This document shows positions 46,426 through 54,819 of a stretch of DNA of 64,000 bases, in pieces; position 1 is the first letter of the stretch, and each line of letters starts with the position of its first letter. Source of the stretch: Roseibium album (GTDB lineage Bacteria; Pseudomonadota; Alphaproteobacteria; Rhizobiales; Stappiaceae); assembly GCF_001404515.1 (NCBI RefSeq), contig NZ_CXWE01000006.1, positions 1 to 64,000 of the forward strand. Reading direction: 5' to 3'. Under the pieces are notes generated by a model. That model saw only the letters and a list, made by a program, of their open reading frames with translations. It was not told the DNA's origin and did not search any database. Position numbers and translations under genes: made by a program.

Positions 46426-47487
46426 ATGTTCAACATCTTCACGATGAATGCAGCGCTGAACCTGCTTCAAGGCATCGGGAAGCCTCTGCTCAGTCTGGGC
46501 GCACAGAACAACAGCGTTGCAGTTCTGCAGAAATGCCTGGCGTCGCTCGGCTACGACCTGGCGCATTCCGAGACCTCGCAAGGCATTTTTGACGGAATTT
46601 ACGGCTCCGGAACACAAACCTCCGTTGTCGACTTTCAGTCAGATCAGAAGATCAATCCGGACGGTGTCGCCGGAAACGTGACATTTACCCGGATCAAGGA
46701 AGACCTTCCGACCTATAGAGAGCTGCTGGAAAAGCTGAAAAACATCAATTCGGAAGAATTTCGGAAGAGATTCGACCTGTCGGGCGTGCCGACACCCAAG
46801 GGATTGCCAGAAAGCTTCGTATGGCGACCAATGGGATATGTGATAGCGATCATGACTCAAATCGACACGCTTCTGGGGGAAGGTGATGTACCCAAAGCGG
46901 TCATCGAGCAGATCAAGTACAGAGTGAAAATAAGGCCTGAAAAAACGTCCGCCTTTTCCAGTGCCCAGACTTCGCACGGGAGTATCAATTTCACTCCGTC
47001 GCACTACATTCCCGGTGAGAAGCTCTATCTCGGGAAAGACTTCACTATACGCGCGTCGTTGTTGCACGAAATTTTTCATGCGATGAGACACACGAACAAA
47101 CTGGGTTCTTCCGACAACGTGGTGCAAACGGGTCGCAGGCGAAATTTGACGGAGGTGAGTTACCCACCCGGAGGCAGGGAAATGGGTAACGAAGTCAAAC
47201 TGAACTTCAAGAACAGGGGTGAATTGCTGGCAATCACCGTCACCAACACATACCGGTCAGAAATCAACCCTGTTCCGATAAAACACCCCTACAACAAGGA
47301 AATGCTCTTCCTGCGGAGCGATCATGAGGGTTTTCTGAAGCAGAACGGTCTCCCGAGGCCGGACCTGTTTCACCTGTCTCCTGAAATAGCGCCACACCTG
47401 AAGATATTTCGGGGAGAACAGCCCGATCTTTGTAAAAAGATTGCCGTTTCGAAAGCGCCTTTCAATCCGATCAGGGAACTCAAGTAG
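46426..47487 (+). CDS. Putative T6SS effector: peptidoglycan-binding-like domain plus HExxH metallopeptidase motif
   Basis: The 353-aa protein lacks a signal peptide. Residues 22-92 look like PG_binding_1 (NSVAVLQKCLASLGYDLAHS and GSGTQTSVVDFQSDQKINPD). The second part has SLLHEIFHAMRHTNK, a zinc-type HExxH motif at His214-His218 with another His at 222. This resembles metallopeptidases such as M91/NleD-type toxins; the family is not certain. The gene lies right after clpV with a good GGGAG site. Effector status is inferred from the location and the domains. No obvious immunity gene follows; the next gene is on the other strand. Confidence 0.6.
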   Translation: MFNIFTMNAALNLLQGIGKPLLSLGAQNNSVAVLQKCLASLGYDLAHSETSQGIFDGIYGSGTQTSVVDFQSDQKINPDGVAGNVTFTRIKEDLPTYRELLEKLKNINSEEFRKRFDLSGVPTPKGLPESFVWRPMGYVIAIMTQIDTLLGEGDVPKAVIEQIKYRVKIRPEKTSAFSSAQTSHGSINFTPSHYIPGEKLYLGKDFTIRASLLHEIFHAMRHTNKLGSSDNVVQTGRRRNLTEVSYPPGGREMGNEVKLNFKNRGELLAITVTNTYRSEINPVPIKHPYNKEMLFLRSDHEGFLKQNGLPRPDLFHLSPEIAPHLKIFRGEQPDLCKKIAVSKAPFNPIRELK

Positions 47488-47510
47488 AGCGTTAGTTCTC
47501 GCAAGCGTTC

Positions 47511-49505
47511 TCACTGTCCTGCCAGGATTTCCCCGACGACACCGCGATAGGTCTTGAGGTCCTTGCTTGCAACAGATTGCGGTGCGTCCGCGCCCGTCTC
47601 CATTTCAAAGGAAAGCGGGTCAGCCGGCTCGCCTCGTTGCCGGATTTCGAAATGAAGGTGGGGACCTGTTGAAAGTCCTGTGGTTCCCACATAACCGATG
47701 AGATCACCGGCCTGGACAACAGACCCCTTCTCGACCCCGTCCGCGTATTCATGCATGTGGGCGTAACGGCTGGTGATGCCATCCTTGTGCGTGAGTTCTA
47801 TGAAATTGCCATAGCCACCGCGAACGTCCTTGTAGGTCACTTTGCCGGAAAAGGCCGCCCGGATAGGTGTTCCGGTCGGCGCAGCCCAATCGACACCGGC
47901 GTGCAGACGCTCCGTTTTCTTGATCGGATGAAAACGCATGCCGAATTTTGACGTCAGAACGCCTTTGACGGGAACAAGCATTGCGCCAGACAGGCTGATC
48001 TTTCCGCCCTCACTGACGCAGGCGAAACCGCGATTTCCAGGTGCCTTTAGAACGTAACAGCGGACGGACCAGTCGTCTCCCCTGCGGACACCGGCAAACA
48101 ATACCCTGCCCCCGCCCCGCTTTTCGTCCCGAGGCATGTCGGTGAAGACGAGGGTAAACCTTTCGTCCGGCTTGATTGCTCTTTTGAGATCTGTCGAAGG
48201 TGCCAGGTAAGCGATCGCCTCGCCGACGATTGACGCCGGTACAGCATTCCGCACCGCCGTGGCATAGAGGCCGTCAATCAACCGATGTCTCTTTGGTGAG
48301 CCTGCGCCCTGATCGTCTGCGATTTTCTCCTGTACGACCTCCTTGCCGAACCACGGATCTGCACCGTGCACGTAAGTCTCACCGTCACGGGAGACTGAAT
48401 AGGCGGCGGTTCCGAGGTAGCCCTCCGCAGAGTAGAGTGACAGCTGAACCGGGCGATAGTAGTCACCGATCCTGCCGAGCCGATTAGGCATCCTAGACCC
48501 CCTGATCGCGATCTTGTCGCCCACGATCAAATCGCTCCTCTCAAACTCCTGTTTGACGAATTCAAGCAGTGGTTTCGATGCATCGTCGTCAAAACCGTTT
48601 TCCTTCAAAAACGCCTCAAGCGAGCTTTTGTCGTCGATCTTCTTCCGGATTTCCATTCGGCTCGCGCCTTGTCCGATCGGGCGTTCGGTCAGATAGAGGT
48701 TCAGCGTGTCGGTTGGTGGCTTCAAGAACACAGGGAGGTTCGATGCCGTTGAATTGTCTGTTTCCCCACCTTCATCAACAACAAGGCCTTCCGAATCCTC
48801 GCCTCCGCCAAAATTACCAAACTGAAAATCCGCCTCGCTGCCCGGAGCCCTAATGACGAGGTCGCCGCTTTCATTCAGCATCTGGCTATCCAGTACAAAT
48901 GCGGTCAGGGTCGGCAGGGCTGCCACGCCCGCGGACTCGGAGCCGGAGGGGACGGGTCGCTCGGACAGCTCTATCCTTTGTGTCGCCCCCCCGTCATTCA
49001 GCAACACCGGATCGCCGGCCAAAGGAATGACCGCCGATACTGCCATATCAAAAAACGGATCGGACGGAACAACCAGTTCCTCATCCGAAGCAATGTCGGT
49101 TGCCGTTTCGATTGTTTCAGTGCCTGGCTCTGCGGGTTTGTCCGCGACTGCAATGTCGGTCTGATCCTGTGACTGATCGTCATCCGTTTCCTGAGGAGGC
49201 GGAATAGTGTTTTGATCGACACTCGCCGTCTCAGGTGAAGACAGGGAAATCGCCCCGGATGAAATCAGATGGGCTATGCCGCCAATTCCACCCCCGATAA
49301 CAAGGAAAGCAATGGCGAGGATCGCATATGTCGCGACAGAAGAGACCTTGGCCCGAGGCCTTTCAGGTTCAGCTGCCTGTTCACGTGCGGGGTCTGGTTG
49401 CGGCTTTTGTGGAGCATTGGCCGGTTTGCCAGACGGCCGGATCACCGTGCGATCAAATTCGGGTCGGTTCGCACCGGAATTCTGATTGTCTGACCACTGA
49501 ACCAT
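47511..49505 (-). CDS. Membrane-anchored M23 (LytM) family endopeptidase
   Basis: From the ATG at 49505 (AGGA eight bases upstream) the protein is 664 aa. The cytoplasmic N-terminus contains EFDRTVIRPSGKP (Thr20), like the TssL phosphosite region. A transmembrane helix lies at about 56-80 (VATYAILAIAFLVIGGGIGG). A long acidic linker and a LysM/OapA-like middle precede the M23 domain at about 520-630 with the zinc motifs MRFHPIKKTERLHAGVDWAA and PHLHFEIR. It cuts peptide bonds in peptidoglycan. As last gene of the minus-strand caspase locus it may open the wall for envelope machines. Confidence 0.9.
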   Translation of the reverse strand: MVQWSDNQNSGANRPEFDRTVIRPSGKPANAPQKPQPDPAREQAAEPERPRAKVSSVATYAILAIAFLVIGGGIGGIAHLISSGAISLSSPETASVDQNTIPPPQETDDDQSQDQTDIAVADKPAEPGTETIETATDIASDEELVVPSDPFFDMAVSAVIPLAGDPVLLNDGGATQRIELSERPVPSGSESAGVAALPTLTAFVLDSQMLNESGDLVIRAPGSEADFQFGNFGGGEDSEGLVVDEGGETDNSTASNLPVFLKPPTDTLNLYLTERPIGQGASRMEIRKKIDDKSSLEAFLKENGFDDDASKPLLEFVKQEFERSDLIVGDKIAIRGSRMPNRLGRIGDYYRPVQLSLYSAEGYLGTAAYSVSRDGETYVHGADPWFGKEVVQEKIADDQGAGSPKRHRLIDGLYATAVRNAVPASIVGEAIAYLAPSTDLKRAIKPDERFTLVFTDMPRDEKRGGGRVLFAGVRRGDDWSVRCYVLKAPGNRGFACVSEGGKISLSGAMLVPVKGVLTSKFGMRFHPIKKTERLHAGVDWAAPTGTPIRAAFSGKVTYKDVRGGYGNFIELTHKDGITSRYAHMHEYADGVEKGSVVQAGDLIGYVGTTGLSTGPHLHFEIRQRGEPADPLSFEMETGADAPQSVASKDLKTYRGVVGEILAGQ

Positions 49506-49617
49506 CAACGTATCCTGGCTGAAGCAGGTATTTTTTTGTTTAAGTCGCTGTCCTGATCATGCCGGATGACGCCACCAGATGCAAAATGCGGCTGTCATGA
49601 ATTGGTCGCAGGCTTTC

Positions 49618-51552
49618 TCAACGGGGAAATTTAACCAGGTTGGAACCGCTTTGGCGGGATTGCTCGACTGATCTGAATTCCGAACCTTCCATATACATTT
49701 CGTCGGAATCCAGGGTGAATACGGAAATTTCAGTGCTTAAGCCTCGCAGCTGACCTTTCCAGATTTCCTTGACGGGATAATCATTGGGCAATCCAGTGGC
49801 GACGGAGTCACTGATCGCGAGGCGTACTTTCTTTTCCTTTGCGACGGATTCGACCCTGCTGGCCGTATTCACCGTCGTTCCCATGACGGTAAAGGAACGT
49901 CGGTGCTCGCCACCTATGTCACCGACCAAAACCGGTCCTGCATTCAGCGCGATACGAAGATCCAGTCCCTGCTGGCCTGTAATCTCTCGAATATGATCGA
50001 GAAGGTTGATGATCTCGTGTGCTGCGTCGACCGAAGATTTTTCGGGATTTTCAACCGTATTCGGCGCATTCCAGACCGCCATGATCGCGTCGCCGATATA
50101 TTTGTCGATATATCCGTGATGCTTGGTAATCGTCTGTCCGATCGCATCGAAACAGTCATTGACCACGCGAACAACGTCCTGGTCCGCAAGTTGTTCGGAC
50201 ATCTTCGTGAAGCCGACAATATCGATGAATGCCACAACAACATGACGTGTATCGCCGCCCAGTCGAGGCAATTGTTCCGATGTCGCCATTTGCCTGATGA
50301 CATCTGGCGCAAGATAATGTCCGAACAATCTGACCAGCGAACGCTGTCTGCGCTGGAGAATGCTCACTTTACCGACCGCGGCAACGACCATTGCGCTGAT
50401 GCAACTGACCGGGGCAACACCTGGCGCAAGCAACACTGCGGCTTCGAGCCCGGCAAGCGATAGGACAAGTCCGGCGACGCCCCCCAGAACCGCTACCACC
50501 GGCAAAACCAGGAGCGGCAGAAAAAGACCTGCGACGGCTCCCGCGACAGCGAACAGAACCGCTATGGCAACAAGCACACCGTTTCTCGGCGCGACCGCGA
50601 TGCGGTCGGACAGGGCCGCACCGATCAGATCCGCTAGAATGAAAACACCGGCTGTCTGAGGTTGAGCCCTGGGTCTGCCGCTGGGGCCGGTTTCGGAGGC
50701 CTCAACAGGAATACCTGGCAAAAACCGGTCTGAATAAAGATGCTCGTCTTCAAACGGGAGAAGCCCGCCCAACAAAACTATCCTGTCTGCAGAAAATTCT
50801 TCAAGCTGCTTTCTGCCCTCCTCGGTTGCCTTCAGACGCAGAACGTCGATCAGCGACATATAAGGCAGCGATGTCGCCAGTCTCGAGTTCGGAACGGCAG
50901 TATAGGCTCCCGAAATCTCCGCTTCTGATGCGCCCAAGAGGGCATCGATGAGATGGGGAGACTCATTGAGCGGCAACTCCGGTTCGTGTTGACGCACAAT
51001 TCCGTCGATGTCGGTTGAGACTATGACGGACCGTACGCCACCGGCACCTATTGCCGCCGTAAAACTTCGATGCGGAACACCGATCTCCGTGTGGGCGATA
51101 AATACCCTGCCGCGGTTTCTATAGACAAAACTCTGAAATGGTCTGTCAAAGCCACTTAACCGCGCCTCGCCGGAGCTCGGGTCAACGAAAGAGTCAGCGC
51201 TGTAGGCGAACACGAAATCGAAACCCAGGGCCTTTGCGCCTGCGTCCAGAAGTGCCTGCCCCGCTTCAGCCAGAACCGGGGTCATCAAGACGCGGGGAAT
51301 ACGCGACAACCGTTCAGATTCGAGCGATGTCTGGTCCAGCCCGACGACAGCGACCGGGGCCGGAGCCGTCTCTTGCCCAGTCCCCATGCTGGCCCTGATC
51401 TGAAACAGGCGGTCAATGACCCAGCCTTCCCAGATGGCCTTGTTCGCCGACAATCCAACAACAATTCCTGCTCCCATCGCGACCAGTGCGATGAGAACCA
51501 CAAGCTGTCTACGGCCCAAGGCAGAATCCGCCGATCGGCCTCCTGACATCAT
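49618..51552 (-). CDS. Adenylate/guanylate cyclase (class III) with CHASE2 sensor domain
   Basis: The 644-aa protein has an N-terminal transmembrane helix and then a CHASE2 domain at about residues 30-330 (VAVVGLDQTSLESERLSRIP, LGFDFVFAY). Several hydrophobic helices follow (about 335-400), then the class III catalytic domain at about 425-610, with metal-binding Asp in VVAFIDIVGFT, DKYIGDAIMAVWNAP and MGTTVNTASRVES. It would make cAMP (or cGMP) in the cytoplasm in response to an envelope signal. The start overlaps the upstream stop by 4 bp. Confidence 0.94.
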   Translation of the reverse strand: MMSGGRSADSALGRRQLVVLIALVAMGAGIVVGLSANKAIWEGWVIDRLFQIRASMGTGQETAPAPVAVVGLDQTSLESERLSRIPRVLMTPVLAEAGQALLDAGAKALGFDFVFAYSADSFVDPSSGEARLSGFDRPFQSFVYRNRGRVFIAHTEIGVPHRSFTAAIGAGGVRSVIVSTDIDGIVRQHEPELPLNESPHLIDALLGASEAEISGAYTAVPNSRLATSLPYMSLIDVLRLKATEEGRKQLEEFSADRIVLLGGLLPFEDEHLYSDRFLPGIPVEASETGPSGRPRAQPQTAGVFILADLIGAALSDRIAVAPRNGVLVAIAVLFAVAGAVAGLFLPLLVLPVVAVLGGVAGLVLSLAGLEAAVLLAPGVAPVSCISAMVVAAVGKVSILQRRQRSLVRLFGHYLAPDVIRQMATSEQLPRLGGDTRHVVVAFIDIVGFTKMSEQLADQDVVRVVNDCFDAIGQTITKHHGYIDKYIGDAIMAVWNAPNTVENPEKSSVDAAHEIINLLDHIREITGQQGLDLRIALNAGPVLVGDIGGEHRRSFTVMGTTVNTASRVESVAKEKKVRLAISDSVATGLPNDYPVKEIWKGQLRGLSTEISVFTLDSDEMYMEGSEFRSVEQSRQSGSNLVKFPR

Positions 51553-52229
51553 TTCACGAGAACAACCGCAGTTTTGCGACCGACTTGCGCCGGATCGATC
51601 GTGATCTTTCTCATTTCCACCCCAAAATCAGGCGCTTTTCCCTGGAGGAAGAGTTCGACTTCAACAGCTTCCTCATCATTGTCCCGCTTCGGCATTTCAG
51701 TCACGATATTATCGAGTACATCAAAGCGTTTCGGCTCGCCTCCGCCAAACGATACGAATACGGAACCGTACTGATCTTTCGCCTTGTCGTCGAAGCGCAA
51801 CATCAGCGACGCGGCCTTCTTGTTTTCAAGGGTCAGACCACGCAACGTCACCGTCAAACCCTTGTCAGCAGTATTTGAGCTCGACCCACTGTCGGCCTGA
51901 AGACAATTTCCGGCGCGCAAAACCTTCTCTTCGCCACCTTCAAGTGAAATTCCTGCGGAAGAAACCGTCAAAGTACCCGATTTGATGCGCACTTCCTGAC
52001 AGGCTGAATAGTCGAGCAGATCAACGTGTCCGGTCGCGCCCAGGTCAATAACGTCACCCGGCATCAATTCGGAAAATGCGGCAACGTCGATTCCCTCGGA
52101 CCTGTCGAGCACGAGCGCCACCGGGTCTGCAAATGCCTGACCCGAAGCCAGTGCGCCAAGGGCCACGGCAACCAAAAAACTTGATTTCCTGATACTTCGC
52201 TGCGCAATGCCATTAATAAAAATTTTCAT
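51549..52229 (-). CDS. Exported hypothetical protein (FecR-like?) partner of the CHASE2 cyclase
   Basis: The ATG at 52229 gives 226 aa. A signal peptide (SSFLVAVALGALASGQAFAD) is followed by beta-rich sequence (LVLDRSEGIDVAAFSELMPG, DVIDLGATGHVDLLDYSACQ and VRIKSGTLTVSSAGISLEGG), which has the rhythm of FecR-type domains, though I cannot be sure. CHASE2 cyclases are often encoded with FecR-like proteins. It overlaps the cyclase start by 4 bp, so co-translation is likely. Confidence 0.7.
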   Translation of the reverse strand: MKIFINGIAQRSIRKSSFLVAVALGALASGQAFADPVALVLDRSEGIDVAAFSELMPGDVIDLGATGHVDLLDYSACQEVRIKSGTLTVSSAGISLEGGEEKVLRAGNCLQADSGSSSNTADKGLTVTLRGLTLENKKAASLMLRFDDKAKDQYGSVFVSFGGGEPKRFDVLDNIVTEMPKRDNDEEAVEVELFLQGKAPDFGVEMRKITIDPAQVGRKTAVVLVK

Positions 52230-52390
52230 GACGGTCTCCAAGATCAATTGTCCTATTGCGCCATGCACTCACTGAAAAGCCAGACGCCAATCCAAGGCAA
52301 ACAATACCAGAAAATGACGATTTGATTGTGGCCACAGTCACACAAAGACGCATTGGAAAGCAGCATAGAGGCATCTGGAATATTTGCCAG

Positions 52391-54028
52391 CTATCCTGCC
52401 GGTTCCGTGTAAACACCGGTTATTCCCACGGCGTCTGCAGATTTTCCTATGAGACTCAGCAGTTTTGGTGCCAATGAAGGATCAAGCGGGCGTCCCTCCA
52501 TGGCCGACAACACTCCGACCAGTTGCGGCATCGGCTTTCTGGACCTGATCAACACGATGTGGTCAGCGCCAAACGGAAGCGCCGCTCGCAGATTGAGAAC
52601 ATAGGGATAGTCGGCTTCAAGCTTTGTGTCCTTGCCCAGTGGATCTGCCGCTTTGTCTGGAGCCAGCAGACGCATGGTGCCATCCGCTTCAAGTGCGAAG
52701 ACTGCCATGTAACCGCTCTCGTCCGAGGTCAGGCCTACCCTCAGCGGAGAGCCTTCAGGAATGTGTCCTACGGAAGGGGTCAAAGTTCCTTCAACCGGCT
52801 GGCGTTCACGCGACAGAGCATAAAGCTCGGACAAGAACAGCCACTTGGCAACGACTTCTGAGAACCGATCGGCATTTCCGGCCTTCTTGCGAAGAACAAC
52901 GTCACCGAATTTGGTCAGCACGTCTCCTGCTTCGACGTCCCAGAACAGGTCTGCATTTGCCGCGTCAATCACTTTAAGAGCACCCTCATGACGCCTGGAT
53001 AGATTGTTGAGCACAGGCATTGCCACGTCGGTGCTCGCGGATATGGTCAGTGCGCTGTTGCCACGTGCGAGGATATTGTCCTGAACCCTTGGCAAGACAG
53101 CAGAACGCGTGCCGCCACCGATGGTCAAGCTCGGCGTCTGCCGCCCTTCAGTTGCAACACGGACTGTTTCCTTCAGGAAGCGGGTCAGTTCCTCCATTGA
53201 AATTCCGCCGTCGCGGTCAAGGTCCGCGCGGCCCTCAACACCTCTTGCAAAGGACCAACTCAGTGCACCGCGGGGTTCTCCTGCGATCATCAGTTCAGGG
53301 ATCACCTGGCCATCGACCGTTGCCCCGACATAGATCACGTTTGCAAGCTCCTGCAGGTCGTCCCCGTCTGACGCCTTGTCCTGCAACATCGGGTGCAAGG
53401 GTTGCGATCGCAGAAGATCGTTTTCAAAGGGTGGAAGACCTACAAGACGCGTCCCAAGGCGCACTATTCTCGGATCGATCGAGCGTGTCATCGTTCCCGA
53501 ATGGCAACTGTCTGCGAGAACCAGAACACTTCTGTCTCCCGCAGCCCGAAGCATGGCGGCCAGATCATCGTCCCGCAGGCGTTCGCCGTTCCCGGGCGCT
53601 GATACATCGAAGCCGGCCAGGAGGAAAACTTCATCGAGTCCGTCGGCTTCCGAACCCTTGACCCATTCCGTTTCCTGCGCACCGTGACCGGCATAGGACA
53701 GGACCAGCACATCGTCTTCAGCCGAGCGTTCGATAAGGTCCTGCCAGGCCGAAATAACGCCATCCCGGGTTGCCTCGGCGTCATACAATGTCTGAAGATC
53801 CCGCACGCCTGCCGCTTTTAGCGTATCGGCAATGTCTTTGGCATCGTTCACCGCTCCCTTCAGCGGTGACACGTTCTGATAGGCATCGATCCCGATAACC
53901 AATGCCCGCCATTCGCCTGCGACCGAAGGCGAATGGCCTATAAACACGCATGCCAAAAGCGCTGACAATCGACCAATCCGTCGGCACGCTCCAGCAGCTT
54001 TCAACACTCTGCTCATGAGACGGTACAA
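52391..54028 (-). CDS. Secreted caspase-like (peptidase C14) protein with EF-hand-like loop and DUF4384-like domain
   Basis: The protein is 545 aa. A signal peptide (LSALLACVFIGHSPSVAGEW) is followed by a caspase domain at about 40-300 with His115 (SYAGHGAQE) and Cys175 (LADSCHSGTM). Within it, residues 269-280 (DLDRDGGISMEE) match a calcium-binding EF-hand loop. A DUF4384-like domain lies near the C-terminus (GYMAVFALEADGTMRLLAPD). The calcium loop suggests Ca2+ may control activity, as in some metacaspases. ATG at 54028; a second in-frame ATG at 54016 is possible. Minus-strand neighbours are 14 bp upstream and 160 bp downstream. Confidence 0.85.
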   Translation of the reverse strand: MYRLMSRVLKAAGACRRIGRLSALLACVFIGHSPSVAGEWRALVIGIDAYQNVSPLKGAVNDAKDIADTLKAAGVRDLQTLYDAEATRDGVISAWQDLIERSAEDDVLVLSYAGHGAQETEWVKGSEADGLDEVFLLAGFDVSAPGNGERLRDDDLAAMLRAAGDRSVLVLADSCHSGTMTRSIDPRIVRLGTRLVGLPPFENDLLRSQPLHPMLQDKASDGDDLQELANVIYVGATVDGQVIPELMIAGEPRGALSWSFARGVEGRADLDRDGGISMEELTRFLKETVRVATEGRQTPSLTIGGGTRSAVLPRVQDNILARGNSALTISASTDVAMPVLNNLSRRHEGALKVIDAANADLFWDVEAGDVLTKFGDVVLRKKAGNADRFSEVVAKWLFLSELYALSRERQPVEGTLTPSVGHIPEGSPLRVGLTSDESGYMAVFALEADGTMRLLAPDKAADPLGKDTKLEADYPYVLNLRAALPFGADHIVLIRSRKPMPQLVGVLSAMEGRPLDPSLAPKLLSLIGKSADAVGITGVYTEPAG

Positions 54029-54042
54029 TTCCCGGGGCCGCC

Positions 54043-54288
54043 TTAGCCCCAGCCGCCGCCACCGCCGCCGCCGGGGCCACCGCCGCCGCCACCGCCGCCA
54101 CCGCCGCCGCCGTTGTCATTGTCACGGAATGTCGGATCTTTTAACGGATCAACTGCAGGTGTTGAGGTGGTTGTCGCAACCGTTGGTGTAGTTCGCGCAG
54201 GAGCCGCGGTTTTTGGCTGGATCGCACATCCTGCAAGTACAAAAGGAAGCGCACCGACCAAGGGCAAAAAATATTTAGTCGTCTTCAT
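54043..54288 (-). CDS. Glycine-rich lipoprotein (first of two tandem)
   Basis: From the ATG at 54288 (GAGGAA upstream) it is 81 aa. A lipoprotein signal (LPLVGALPFVLAGC) gives a lipidated Cys. A short Thr/Pro-rich stretch and DPLKDPTFRDNDNG follow, and then about 25 mostly Gly residues ending in a single Trp-Gly. It resembles the next lipoprotein upstream and probably sits in the envelope as a flexible or aggregating tail. It is 14 bp before the caspase gene. No family is recognised. Confidence 0.75.
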   Translation of the reverse strand: MKTTKYFLPLVGALPFVLAGCAIQPKTAAPARTTPTVATTTSTPAVDPLKDPTFRDNDNGGGGGGGGGGGGPGGGGGGGWG

Positions 54289-54474
54289 CGTATTCCTCAT
54301 TTGCTTTCAAGACGGATATTGCCGAGAGAGGCGACACCCAAACACTGCCACGATCGGTCAATCTACACAAAATTTTATACTGACAAGACCAACCGCAACA
54401 CACGTCGTATTTCCACTTGGTCTCGTCACCATACTGCTTGAGACACTTCCTAAAAAATGTCTCAAGTCAATCGT

Positions 54475-54801
54475 TTAACCCCATGGACCGCCGCCGCCGC
54501 CACCGGGCCCGCCGCCACCTCCGCCGCCGCCGCTGCTGCCGCCTCCTCCGCCGCTGCCGCCACCGCTGCTGCTGCCGCCGCTGCTGCTGCCGCCACCGCT
54601 ACTACTGCTGCTGCTGTTATTGTTGCTGCCGCCGCTGCCGTTGTCATTGTCTCTCAATCTCGGATCATTAATTGGATCATAAGACTGGGACGTTTCTCCG
54701 CCACCGCCCGTCGAGCCGGTCGTTAACTGTTGTTGCGCAGCGCAACCCGCAAGTAATATCGCAGACATACTCACTGCCGAAAGTATAATTGAAAATTTCA
54801 T
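54475..54801 (-). CDS. Glycine/serine-rich lipoprotein (second of two tandem)
   Basis: From the ATG at 54801 (GGAGGG upstream) it is 108 aa: a lipoprotein signal (AVSMSAILLAGC), SYDPINDPRLRDNDNGSGGS, a Ser/Asn-rich region and a Gly-rich tail ending GGPWG. The DP-x-x-DP-x-x-RDNDNG core and the Gly-rich C-terminus are shared with the first lipoprotein, so they are likely paralogues. It lies 18 bp after the caspase-Sel1 gene. No family is recognised. Confidence 0.75.
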   Translation of the reverse strand: MKFSIILSAVSMSAILLAGCAAQQQLTTGSTGGGGETSQSYDPINDPRLRDNDNGSGGSNNNSSSSSSGGGSSSGGSSSGGGSGGGGGSSGGGGGGGGPGGGGGGPWG

Positions 54802-54819
54802 GTCGCCCTCCACCACTAC

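Noticed and set aside
54043-54660. Tandem ccg/gcc repeats suggesting a microsatellite or CRISPR-like array
   Set aside because: They are explained by Gly codons of two lipoproteins; there are no regular spacers.
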